A DNA stretch of 64,000 nucleotides from Nocardioides marinus (GTDB taxonomy: Bacteria > Actinomycetota > Actinomycetes > Propionibacteriales > Nocardioidaceae): NCBI RefSeq assembly GCF_013408145.1, contig NZ_JACBZI010000001.1, forward strand, positions 2,866,001 to 2,930,000, given 5' to 3'. Positions within the stretch are counted from its first letter, which is position 1, and the number at the start of each line of letters is the position of its first letter. Positions 24,202 to 33,800 of this stretch are shown in pieces. The translations under genes were made by a program, and so were the position numbers. Under the pieces are notes generated by a model, which ran no database searches, had not been told where the DNA came from, and saw only the letters and a program-made list of their open reading frames with translations.

Positions 24202-27200
24202 TCAGCGCAGCGTCACCTTCTTCGACTTCTTGCCGAGCGTGAGCTTGGCCTTCTTGACCTTCTTCAGGGCCTTCTTGCCCTTCTTCGAGGCCTTGAGGAC
24301 GACCTTGCTCTTCTCGCCGGACTCGAGCACGTAGGTGCCCTCGGCGAGGACCGTGCCCTTCGTGATCTTCTTGCCGGCGACCTTCTGGGTCTTCAGCGCG
24401 ACCAGGGTGGCGACGCCACCACAGCCCTCGTCGTCCTTGCAGACGACCGGTGCCTTGACCTTGGAGCCGGCCACCGCGACGCGGGCCGACGGGGACGCCG
24501 GGGCCATGTCGACGGTGAAGGTGGCCGAGCCGTAGTTGTTGCCCAGCGTCTTCTCCGGGCTGGTCGTCGTCGCCGAGGCGGTGTTGCTGACGACCGGGTT
24601 GCCCGTGCCCGGCTTGGTGCGGGTGGCCAGGCAGCCCAGCCACAGGTCCGCGGTCAGCGGCCCCGAGGTCGGGTTGAACAGCTTGAACACCCGGATGATC
24701 GGACGCGGGTCGTTGCCCAGGTTCACCAGACCCTCGTCCAGACGCCACCCAGCGACGATGCCCTTGTAGCCCACCGGGCAGGTCAGCGTGACCTCGAGCA
24801 CCTCCCCAGCCGGCACCGTGACGTTCTGCGTGACCTCACGCAGGTTCAGGTCATGGCCGTGACCATTGGCCTCAGCCAGCTCATCGAGCATGCACTGGAT
24901 GCTCACCACACCGGAGGTGGCGTCGCCGCCACCCACCGCCAGGGCGAAGGTCCAGTCGTTGTCACCGGCCGGGTAGGAGGTCACGACCTCCGCGGTCCCG
25001 TTCAGCGCATAGCCCGGACGGATCGGAACCGTCCCAGGAGCACACTCCAGCGTGGCCGTGGCCGCACCCGAGGACAGGTCCACCGACTGCGTGACCACGT
25101 CACCGAGCTGCAGGTCGTGGGCGTGGGCCTGGTTGACCTCGCTGACCTCCTTGACACACACCGTGAACACCTTGGCCTGAGCCCGACCCGTCGCGTCGTT
25201 GCGAAGCGTCGCCTGCCAGGTGGTGTCGTTGGTCGCCCGCGACTCCACGTGACCCACCGAGGCCAGCGTGCCGGTCCCCTGGTCCACGTGGTCGACACGA
25301 CCCGAACCATCAGTCACCACGTAACCCGTCGGGCAGGTCACCGAGAGCGCACGCTCCTGGCCCGGCAGCAGGTCCATGTGGACCTCGGCCTTCTGCACGT
25401 CGATCTGGTGGTCGTGGTCAGGACCACCGGTCACCACCGGGTCCACCGTGGCGGTGATGGTGACGGTGCGCGAGGCACCGGCGGTCAGGCTCGACCACTC
25501 ACAGGTCACGGTCTCGTGGGACTCCGTGCACGGCGAGCCGGCCGAGACGAACGTGACGCCCTCGGGCAGCACGTCGGTCAGCTTCACCGAGTCGGCCGTC
25601 TGGCCGCCCTTGTTCTGCACGGTGATGGTGTAGGTGACGGTGTCACCGACCTTCGGCGAGTTGTCGTCGACGGTCTTGGTGACCTTGATGTCGGCCTTCT
25701 CGACGACCACCGGGGTGGTGGTGGAGTCGTCGTCGGTGACGGTGGCACCACCAGGGGCGGTGCCGGTCGCGGTGGCGGTGTTGACCACCTGGCCGGCGTC
25801 GATGTCAGCCTGCGTGAGCGTGTAGGTCCTGCTGGTGCAGGTCACGCTCGCGCCGGGAGCCAGCGGGCCGGCCGGGCAGATCACCGTCGGGTTGGCGAAC
25901 AGCGGGTCGTTCACCGTCACCGGGTCCAGGACCTGGGTGCCGGTGTTGGTCACGACGTAGGTGTAGGTGATGAGGTCACCCGCGTCGTGGCCGTTGCCGT
26001 CCACGTCGTCGATCGCCGAGGCGACCAGGTCCAGCTCGATCGACGGACGCTCACCGACCACCGGGGTGGCCGTGATGTCGTCGTCCGAGACGGTCGCGCC
26101 ACCCGGAGCGGTGCCGGTGGCGGTCGCGGTGTTGTTCACCACGCCCGCGTCGACGTCGGCCTGGGTGAGCGTATAGACCTCGCTGGTGCAGGTCACCGAC
26201 GTCCCCGGGGCCAGCGGACCGGCCGGGCAGGTGACGTTCGGCGAGGCTCCACCGAGCAGCGGGTCGTGCACGACGACCGGGTCGAGGACCTGGGTGCCGG
26301 TGTTGATCACCACGTAGGTGTAGGTGATCGTGTCGCCGGCGTCGTGGCCGTTGCCGTCCACGTCGTCGATCGCCGAGGCGATCAGGTCCAGCTCGATCGA
26401 CGGCGCCTCCGGGACCACGGGGGTCGAGGTGGTGTCGTCGTCGGTGACGGTCGCGCCACCCGGCGCGGTGCCGGTGGTGGTGGCGAGGGTGTCGACCGTG
26501 CCTGCGTCCACGTCGGCCTGCGTCAGCGTGTAGGTCTTGCCGGTGCAGGTCACCGACGCACCCGGAGCCAACGGAGCGGCCGGGCAGGTGACGTTGGGCG
26601 CAGCGCCCGGGAACAGCGGGTCGTGCACGACCACGGGGTCGAGCGTCGTGCCACCGGTGTTGGTCACCTCGTAGGTGTAGGTGATGGTGTCACCGGCGTC
26701 GTGGCCGTTGCCGTCGTTGTCGTCGATCGCCGACGGGGTCACGACCAGCTTGATCGACGGCGCGCCGACCACCGGGGTGGACGACGAGTCGCTGCCCGTG
26801 ACCGTGGCCCCACCGGCGGTGGTGCCGGTCGCCGTCGCGGTGTTGTCGACCTTGCCGTTGTCGACGTCGATGACGGTGAGCGTGTAGGTCTTGGTCGAGC
26901 AGGTCACCGAGGCACCCGGAGCCAGCGCACCGGCCGGGCAGCTGATCGCCGGGTTGGCGAACAGCGGGTCGTTGACCGTGACCGGGTCCAGCGTCAGGGC
27001 ACCGGTGTTGGTGACCTTGAAACCGAAGGTGATCTTGTCGCCCTCGTCGTGGCCGTTGCCGTCCACGTCGTTGATCGCCGAGGCGGTCTTGACGAGCTTG
27101 ATCGCAGGCTGGCCCACCACCGGGGTGGAGACCGTGTCGGGGTCGGAGACCTGGGCGCCGCTGGGTGCGGTGCCGGTCGTGGTCGCGGTGTTGTCCACCA

Positions 27201-30200
27201 CGCCCGCGTCGACGTCGGCCTGGGTCAGCGTGTAGACCCTGCTCGAGCAGGTGACGGTGTCACCGGGGGCCAGCGAGCCGGCCGGGCAGGTGACGTTGGG
27301 GTTCGCCCCACCCAGCAGCGGGTCGTGGACGGTGACCGGGTCGAGCGCCACCGTGCCGGTGTTCTTGACCTTGTAGGTGTAGGTGATGGTGTCGCCCGCG
27401 TCGTGACCGTTGCCGTCCACGTCGTCGATCGCCGAGCCGGTCAGCGTGAGCTGGATGGCCGGGACGGCGGCGATGGTCGTGGTCGTCGAGTCGCTCGAGG
27501 TCACCTTCGCCCCACCGGGCGCCGTGCCGGTGGCGGTGGCGGTGTTCTCGCGCTTGCCGGCGTCGACGTCGGCCTGGGTGAAGGCGTACGTCGCGTCGGT
27601 GCAGGTCACCGAGGCGCCCGGGGCCAGCGGACCGGTCGGGCAGGTGACGTTGGGCGAGGAACCACCGAGCAGCGGGTCGTGGACCGTGACCGGGTTCAGC
27701 GTGACGTTGCCGGTGTTGGTCACCTTGAAGGAGTAGGTGACCGTGTCGCCGGCGTCGGCGCCGTTGCCGTCCACGTCGTCGATCGCCGAGACGGTCTTGT
27801 CGAGCAGGATCGCCGGACCGGCCACGATCGCCGTGGAGGTGGAGTCGGTGTCGCTCACCGTGCCGCCGCCGGGCTTGGTGCCCGTCGCCGTCGCGGTGTT
27901 CTCGATCTTGCCCGCGTCGACCTCGCCCTGGGACAGGGTGTAGGTCCGGCTGCTGCAGGTGCGGGAGGCACCCGGGGCCAGCGAACCGGTCGGGCAGGTG
28001 ATGTTGGGGTTCGCCCCGCCGAAGACCGGGTCGTGGACCGTGACCGGGTCGAGCGTGACGGTGCCGGTGTTGGTCACCTTGAAGGAGTAGGTGATCGTGT
28101 CACCCGCGTCGGCGCCGTTGCCGTCCACGTCCTGGATCGCCGAGGCGCTCTTCTCGAGCTTGATCGCCGGACCGGCCGGGATCGGGTTGAGCGTCGAGGA
28201 GGTGTCGCTGACCGTGCCGCCGCCGGGCTTGGTGCCGGTCGCCGTGGCGGTGTTCTCGAGCTTGCCCGAGTCCACGTCGGCCTGCGTCAGCGTGTAGGTC
28301 CGGCTGGTGCAGGTCACCGTCGCGGCCGGTGCGAGCGCACCGGTCGGGCAGGTGATGTTGGGGTTCGCCCCGCCGAAGAGCGGGTCGTGGACCTTGACCG
28401 GGTCCAGCGTGACGTTGCCGGTGTTGACGACCTTGAAGCCGAAGGTGATCTTGTCGCCGGCGTCGGCCCCGTTGCCGTCGACGTCGTCGATCGCCGACGA
28501 CGTCTTGACCAGGTCGACGGTCGCCGTACGGGCCACCGGGGTGCTGGTCGTGTCGGAGTCCGTGACCTTGGCGCCGCTGGGTGCGGTGCCCGTGGCGGTG
28601 CCGGTGTTGTCGACCTGACCGGCGTCCACGTTGGCCTGGGTCAACGTGTAGGTCGCGGTCGAGCAGGTCACCGACGCACCGGGAGCGAGCGCTCCGGGCG
28701 GGCAGGTGATGTTCGGCGAGGAACCACCGAACAGCGGGTCGTGCACCGTCACCGGGTTGAGCGACACGTTGCCCGTGTTGGTCACCGTGAAGGTGTACGG
28801 GATCTTGTCGCCGACGTCGGGGCCGTTGCCGTCGACGTCGTTGATCGCACCGGCGGTCTTCTTCAGCAGGATCGCCGGGAACGCAGCGATCGGGGTGCTG
28901 GTCGAGGACGTGTCGGAGACCTGGACGCCGTTGGTGCCGGTGCCCTTGGCGGTCGCGGTGTTGTCGACCTTGCCGGCGTTCACGTCGGCCTGGGTCAGCG
29001 TGTAGGTCTTGTCGGTGCAGGTGACCGACGCGCTGGGCGCGAGCGAGCCGCTGGGGCAGGTGATGTTCGGGTTCGAGCCGCCGAAGAGCGGGTCGTTGAC
29101 CGTCACCGGGTTCAGCGCGATGTCGCCGGTGTTCTTCACGGTGAAGGAGTAGGTGATCTTGTCACCCGCGTCCGGACCGTTCCCGTCGACGTCGTTGATC
29201 GCGCTGGCGGTCTTCGTCAGCTTGATCGCCGGGCGCAGCGGGATGTTGGTGAACGTGCAGGTCACCTCGGCGCCGGAGGTCGACGGCATCGTGAAGGTGC
29301 CGCTGTTCCCGGTCCCGGAGGCCACGGTGGTGCCGGACGCGGTCTTGCAGGTCCACGTCGTGGCGTAGTTCGACAGCGAGGTGCTGCCGGCCGCGGTCTG
29401 GGTGATCGTGTAGGTCTGGCCCGGCAGGACGACCGCGGGGCCGGCCTTCTCCGCCGAGTCGGACTGGACACCGGAGTCGGTGCCCGTCGTCGTACCGGTG
29501 TTGGAGGTGCCGAGGCCGCCACCGCTGAGCTTCACGGTGAACTGGTCACCGGTGGTGTGGCGCCCCTGCGGCAGGTTGACCTGCGCGAGCGCGGTGCTGG
29601 GCTGGGCGCAGGAGGCCATGTCGGTGAACGCGTAGCCCATCGAGGAGGAGTCCACGATCGCGCCGGTCACCGGGTTGGCCCGCAGGATCTTCGGGGAGCT
29701 GGTGCCGATGACCAGCAGACCCGAGGAGTCGAAGGCCATCGAGTGGTACTGGCCGTTGCCCGCAGGCGTGTCCGCCAGCACGGTGACACCCAGGGCGGTG
29801 CTGCCGGCCGTCGTCGGCAGGGACCCGTTCACGCGGGCGAGGGTGCCCGCGGGGCCGGAGCCGCTGCTGAAGGTGTCGTTGCTGACGATGTAGAGGTTGC
29901 CCGAGCCGTCGAAGGCGAAGTCGCCGTTGCCGCCGAGGCCGGTGCCGCTGATCGTGGCGACCTGACCCAGACCGGTCTTGGAGACGGTGTCGAAGGCGAA
30001 GACGTGCCAGGTCGAGCCGCCGGAGGCGTAATAGTAGATCCCGTTCGCCGGGTTGATGGCACCCGCCACGACGATCGTCGACTTGGAGTTCGACGGCACC
30101 GAGTAGGCCTGGTGGGTGTGGGTGTTGCGCGCGACCTTGACCTTGTTGTCGTCACGCTCGAACGCCCAGATCTCGCTGCCGGCGCCACCGAGCGCCAGCG

Positions 30201-30480
30201 CGTTCCAGTTGCCGGTGCCGAACTCGGCGCGGATCGAGCCCGAGCCGGTCGTCGAGTCGACCGAGTACACCTGGCCGTTGTCGAGCTTGACCGAGTACAC
30301 CGTGTTGTTGGTGCACACGAACGACGGGTAGTTGGCGTGCGCCGCCCCCGCGGGCAGCAGTGCCAGCCCCGTTCCTGTCAGTAGCAGCGCGGCCAGGCTC
30401 GAAGCCCGGCGGCGCCACCGCGACGTCGTGGACGTCGCTGTTCTGCGCGCTTGTGGGCGCGCGCCAATAGTGGACGACAT
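24202..30480 (-). CDS. Giant secreted repeat protein 1 (DUF7507/DUF11-type repeats)
   Basis: 2092-aa exported protein. Order: Arg-rich signal peptide ending GAAHA-NYPSF; an N-terminal beta-propeller-like domain of about 260 residues (DUF6923-like, with IYYYASGGSTWHVFAFD); a prealbumin-like segment (QTYTITQTAAGSTSLSNYAT); ten DUF7507-type repeats of about 118 residues with the phrases DVDGNGxDAGDxITYxF, LDPVTVHDPL, NITCPxGxLAPGASVTC and YTLTQADVDAG; one shorter DUF11 repeat; a domain shared almost unchanged with the neighbouring paralog; and a Lys-rich tail (KKALKKVKKAKLTLGKKSKK). No LPXTG or membrane anchor. Probably a cell-surface stalk or adhesin. Calcium binding by the DxDGNG motifs is inference. 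Confidence 0.87.
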   Translation of the reverse strand: MSSTIGARPQARRTATSTTSRWRRRASSLAALLLTGTGLALLPAGAAHANYPSFVCTNNTVYSVKLDNGQVYSVDSTTGSGSIRAEFGTGNWNALALGGAGSEIWAFERDDNKVKVARNTHTHQAYSVPSNSKSTIVVAGAINPANGIYYYASGGSTWHVFAFDTVSKTGLGQVATISGTGLGGNGDFAFDGSGNLYIVSNDTFSSGSGPAGTLARVNGSLPTTAGSTALGVTVLADTPAGNGQYHSMAFDSSGLLVIGTSSPKILRANPVTGAIVDSSSMGYAFTDMASCAQPSTALAQVNLPQGRHTTGDQFTVKLSGGGLGTSNTGTTTGTDSGVQSDSAEKAGPAVVLPGQTYTITQTAAGSTSLSNYATTWTCKTASGTTVASGTGNSGTFTMPSTSGAEVTCTFTNIPLRPAIKLTKTASAINDVDGNGPDAGDKITYSFTVKNTGDIALNPVTVNDPLFGGSNPNITCPSGSLAPSASVTCTDKTYTLTQADVNAGKVDNTATAKGTGTNGVQVSDTSSTSTPIAAFPAILLKKTAGAINDVDGNGPDVGDKIPYTFTVTNTGNVSLNPVTVHDPLFGGSSPNITCPPGALAPGASVTCSTATYTLTQANVDAGQVDNTGTATGTAPSGAKVTDSDTTSTPVARTATVDLVKTSSAIDDVDGNGADAGDKITFGFKVVNTGNVTLDPVKVHDPLFGGANPNITCPTGALAPAATVTCTSRTYTLTQADVDSGKLENTATATGTKPGGGTVSDTSSTLNPIPAGPAIKLEKSASAIQDVDGNGADAGDTITYSFKVTNTGTVTLDPVTVHDPVFGGANPNITCPTGSLAPGASRTCSSRTYTLSQGEVDAGKIENTATATGTKPGGGTVSDTDSTSTAIVAGPAILLDKTVSAIDDVDGNGADAGDTVTYSFKVTNTGNVTLNPVTVHDPLLGGSSPNVTCPTGPLAPGASVTCTDATYAFTQADVDAGKRENTATATGTAPGGAKVTSSDSTTTTIAAVPAIQLTLTGSAIDDVDGNGHDAGDTITYTYKVKNTGTVALDPVTVHDPLLGGANPNVTCPAGSLAPGDTVTCSSRVYTLTQADVDAGVVDNTATTTGTAPSGAQVSDPDTVSTPVVGQPAIKLVKTASAINDVDGNGHDEGDKITFGFKVTNTGALTLDPVTVNDPLFANPAISCPAGALAPGASVTCSTKTYTLTVIDVDNGKVDNTATATGTTAGGATVTGSDSSSTPVVGAPSIKLVVTPSAIDDNDGNGHDAGDTITYTYEVTNTGGTTLDPVVVHDPLFPGAAPNVTCPAAPLAPGASVTCTGKTYTLTQADVDAGTVDTLATTTGTAPGGATVTDDDTTSTPVVPEAPSIELDLIASAIDDVDGNGHDAGDTITYTYVVINTGTQVLDPVVVHDPLLGGASPNVTCPAGPLAPGTSVTCTSEVYTLTQADVDAGVVNNTATATGTAPGGATVSDDDITATPVVGERPSIELDLVASAIDDVDGNGHDAGDLITYTYVVTNTGTQVLDPVTVNDPLFANPTVICPAGPLAPGASVTCTSRTYTLTQADIDAGQVVNTATATGTAPGGATVTDDDSTTTPVVVEKADIKVTKTVDDNSPKVGDTVTYTITVQNKGGQTADSVKLTDVLPEGVTFVSAGSPCTESHETVTCEWSSLTAGASRTVTITATVDPVVTGGPDHDHQIDVQKAEVHMDLLPGQERALSVTCPTGYVVTDGSGRVDHVDQGTGTLASVGHVESRATNDTTWQATLRNDATGRAQAKVFTVCVKEVSEVNQAHAHDLQLGDVVTQSVDLSSGAATATLECAPGTVPIRPGYALNGTAEVVTSYPAGDNDWTFALAVGGGDATSGVVSIQCMLDELAEANGHGHDLNLREVTQNVTVPAGEVLEVTLTCPVGYKGIVAGWRLDEGLVNLGNDPRPIIRVFKLFNPTSGPLTADLWLGCLATRTKPGTGNPVVSNTASATTTSPEKTLGNNYGSATFTVDMAPASPSARVAVAGSKVKAPVVCKDDEGCGGVATLVALKTQKVAGKKITKGTVLAEGTYVLESGEKSKVVLKASKKGKKALKKVKKAKLTLGKKSKKVTLR
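25705..29233 (-). repeat. Ten DUF7507-type repeat units of about 353 bp
   Basis: DNA-level tandem array inside giant protein 1. Successive units are 354-357 bp and highly similar along their full length, for example the recurrent GGGTCGTGGACGGTGACCGG block. Two sub-types alternate in the DxDGNG loop: ADAGD in membrane-distal N-terminal units, HDAGD in C-terminal units. Unit-number variation by recombination is likely. Confidence 0.9.
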
Positions 30481-30792
30481 AGGTCGTCAGCCCCCCTGTA
30501 TGAAGCGCCTGAACGGCGCGGCTGTTGGTGGTTCTTCGTGGGTCTCGAGATGGTCGTCGCGCACACCCCGAGAGCCGGCGCAGACTTCTGACAGCTCCTT
30601 CATAGCGAAGGCAAACCGGCCGTGTCAGTGGCGGTAACCCAACCGTGGGGTCGGTGTGGGGGAACTGTTGACGAGCCGGCGGGACTCACCCCTCAGGTCC
30701 GCCTCGAGCCTGCCGAGAGGGGCCGGTCAGATCCTCGGCGGATCCACGGCACTGCCACACCGCCGGGGCCCACATCCACGCAGCGGCAACGA
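30481..30792 (-). promoter_or_regulatory. Intergenic leader upstream of giant protein 1
   Basis: 312 bp with no gene. On the minus strand it must carry the promoter and 5' leader of giant protein 1. CAGGGGGG lies just before the ATG as in the paralog, and CAGTTCCCCCACACC about 180 bp upstream is nearly repeated (CAGTTCGCCCACACC) upstream of the paralog. No known riboswitch fold is recognised. Confidence 0.45.
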
Positions 30793-30830
30793 GAACGGCC
30801 GCCCGGAGGAGAGCCTCCGGGCGGCCGTTC
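30793..30830. terminator. Strong 17-bp hairpin terminator of giant protein 2
   Basis: GAACGGCCGCCCGGAGG (30793-30809) and CCTCCGGGCGGCCGTTC (30814-30830) pair perfectly around a 4-nt AGAG loop, 37 bases past the stop of the minus-strand gene. Confidence 0.85.
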
Positions 30831-30866
30831 GCTGGGTCTGCTGAGCAGATCCTGGTCAGGACGGGG

Positions 30867-33800
30867 TCAGCGCAGGGTCACCTTCTTCGTGGTGCTGCCC
30901 AGCGTGAGCCTGGCCTTCTTGACCTTCTTCAGGGCCTTCTTGCCCTGTTTGGTGGCCTTGAGGACGACCTTGCCCCGGGCGCCGGCGTCGACCGTGTAGC
31001 TGCCCTTGGCCAGGACCGTGCCCTTCTTCAGGGTCTTGCCGGCGACCTTCTGGGTCTTCAGCGCGACCAGGGTGGCGGAACCACCACAGTCGACCTCGAC
31101 GAGGCAGGTCACCGGCGCGGTCACCTTCGAGCCGCTCACGGCGACCCGGGGTGCGGCCGGCGCCGCCGGGGCGGAGCCCGACTGCACCGTCAGCGTCGCC
31201 GAGCCGGAGTTGTTCGAGCTGCTCGACTCCGTGCTGGTGGTCGTGGCCGAGGCCGTGTTCACCACCGTGGGGTTGCCGACCCCGGACAGGGTGCGGGTGG
31301 CCAGGCAGCCCAGCCACAGGTCCGCGGTCAGCGGCCCCGAGGTCGGGTTGAACAGCTTGAACACCCGGATGATCGGACGCGGGTCGTTGCCCAGGTTCAC
31401 CAGACCCTCGTCCAGACGCCACCCAGCGACGATGCCCTTGTAGCCCACCGGGCAGGTCAGCGTGACCTCGAGCACCTCCCCAGCCGGCACCGTGACGTTC
31501 TGCGTGACCTCACGCAGGTTCAGGTCGTGGCCGTGACCATTGGCCTCAGCCAGCTCATCGAGCATGCACTGGATGCTCACCACACCGGAGGTGGCGTCGC
31601 CGCCACCCACCGCCAGGGCGAAGGTCCAGTCGTTGTCACCGGCCGGGTAGGAGGTCACGACCTCCGCGGTCCCGTTCAGCGCATAGCCCGGACGGATCGG
31701 AACCGTCCCAGGAGCACACTCCAGCGTGGCCGTGGCCGCACCCGAGGACAGGTCCACCGACTGCGTGACCACGTCACCGAGCTGCAGGTCGTGGGCGTGG
31801 GCCTGGTTGACCTCGCTGACCTCCTTGACACACACCGTGAACACCTTGGCCTGAGCCCGACCCGTCGCGTCGTTGCGAAGCGTCGCCTGCCAGGTGGTGT
31901 CGTTGGTCGCCCGCGACTCCACGTGACCCACCGAGGCCAGCGTGCCGGTCCCCTGGTCCACGTGGTCGATACGACCCGAACCATCAGTCACCACGTAACC
32001 CGTCGGGCAGGTCACCGAGAGCGCACGCTCCTGGCCCGGCAGCAGGTCCATGTGGACCTCGGCCTTCTGCACGTCGATCTGGTGGTCGTGGTCAGGACCA
32101 CCGGTCACCACCGGGTCCACCGTGGCGGTGATGGTCACCGTCTTGGACTCGCCGCCCAGGAGGGTGGGCCACTCGCAGGTGACCGTGCCCCCGGACTCCG
32201 AGCAGGCGCCCGGGGCCGCCGAGACGAAGGTGACCCCGTCGGGCAGGGTGTCGACGAGCTTGACGTTCTCCGCGGTCTGACCGCCCTCGTTGGCGACGGT
32301 CACGGCGTAGGTGACGGTCTCACCGGCGTACGGCTTCTTCTTGTCCACCGACTTGGTGACGACCAGGTCGGCCTTCACCGGGACGACGGGCGTGCTGGTC
32401 GAGGCGGCGTCGGAGACCGTGGCGCCGCTGGGTGCGGTGCCGGTCGCGGTCGCGGTGTTGTCGACCGTGCCGTTGTCCACGTCGGAGACGGTCAGCGTGT
32501 AGGTCTTCGTCGCGCAGGTCACCGTCGCGCCCGGGGCCAGCGGCCCGGCCGGGCAGGTCACCGTCGGGTTCGCGAACAGCGGGTCGTTCACCGTCACCGG
32601 GTCCAGGACCACGGTGCCGGTGTTCTTGACCTTGAACGTGTAGGTGATGGTGTCACCCGCGTCGTGACCGTTGCCGTCGTTGTCGTCGATCGCCGAGGCG
32701 GTCTTGGTCAGCTTGATCGCCGGAGCCGCGACCACCGGGGTGGACGTGGAGTCGGGGTCGGTGACCTTCGAGCCGTCCGGCGCCGTGCCGGTCGCGGTGG
32801 CGGTGTTGTCGACCTTGCCCGCGTCCACGTCGCTCTGCGTGAGCGTGTACGTCTTGCTGGTGCAGGTCACCGAGGCACCCGGGGCCAGCGCGCCGGCCGG
32901 GCAGACGACGTTCGGGCTCGCGCCGCCGAACAGCGGGTCGTGGACGGTGACCGGGTCCAGCGCCACCGTGCCGGTGTTCTTGACCTTGAACGCGTAGGTG
33001 ATCGTGTCACCGACGTCCGGGCCGTTGCCGTCGTTGTCGTCGATCGCCGACGCGGTCTTGGTCAGCTCGATCGCCGGCACGGCCGTGATGGTCGTGGTCG
33101 TCGAGTCGCTCGAGGTGACCTTGGCGCCACCGGGCGCGGTGCCGGTGGCGGTCGCGGTGTTGTCGCGCTTGCCGGCGTCCACGTCGGCCTGCGTCAGCGT
33201 GTACGTCGCGCTGGTGCAGGTCACCGACGTACCCGGGGCGAGCGCGCCGACCGGGCAGGTGACGCTCGGCGACGTGGCACCCAGGAGCGGGTCGTGGACC
33301 GCGACCGGGTTCAGCGTCACCGTGCCGGTGTTGGTCACCTTGAACGAGTAGGTGACCTTGTCGCCGGCGTCGGCACCGTTGCCGTCCACGTCGTCGATCG
33401 CCGACGCGGTCTTGTCCAGCAGGATCGCCGGACCGGCCACGATGGTGGTCGAGGTGGAGTCGGTGTCGCTCACCGTGCCGCCGCCGGGCTTGGTGCCGGT
33501 GGCGGTCGCGGTGTTGTCGACCTTGCCCGCGTCCACGTCGCTCTGCGTGAGCGTGTACGTCTTGCTGGTGCAGGTCACCGAGGCACCCGGCGCGAGCGGG
33601 CCGGTCGGGCAGGTGATGCTGGGGTTCGCCCCGCCGAACAGCGGGTCGTGCACGGTCACCGGGTTCAGCGTCACCGTGCCGGTGTTGGTCACCTTGAAGG
33701 AGTAGGTGATCGTGTCACCCGCGTCAGCCCCGTTGCCGTCGAGGTCGCTGATCGTCGACGCGCTCTTGTCCAGCTCCAGGCCGGGACCGGCCGGGATCGG

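Noticed and set aside
23290..30384. A 7-kb open frame on the plus strand opposite giant protein 1 (and a similar one at 31527-36011 opposite giant protein 2)
   Set aside because: Its product is low-complexity and rich in Arg, Gly, His and Val, and has no start context. It arises because the minus-strand repeats avoid antisense stops in this GC-rich, repeat-built DNA.
30481..30792. Riboswitch (c-di-GMP or c-di-AMP type) in the giant-protein leaders
   Set aside because: Surface-protein genes made this plausible, but I cannot trace the conserved core of either class in the leader sequence.
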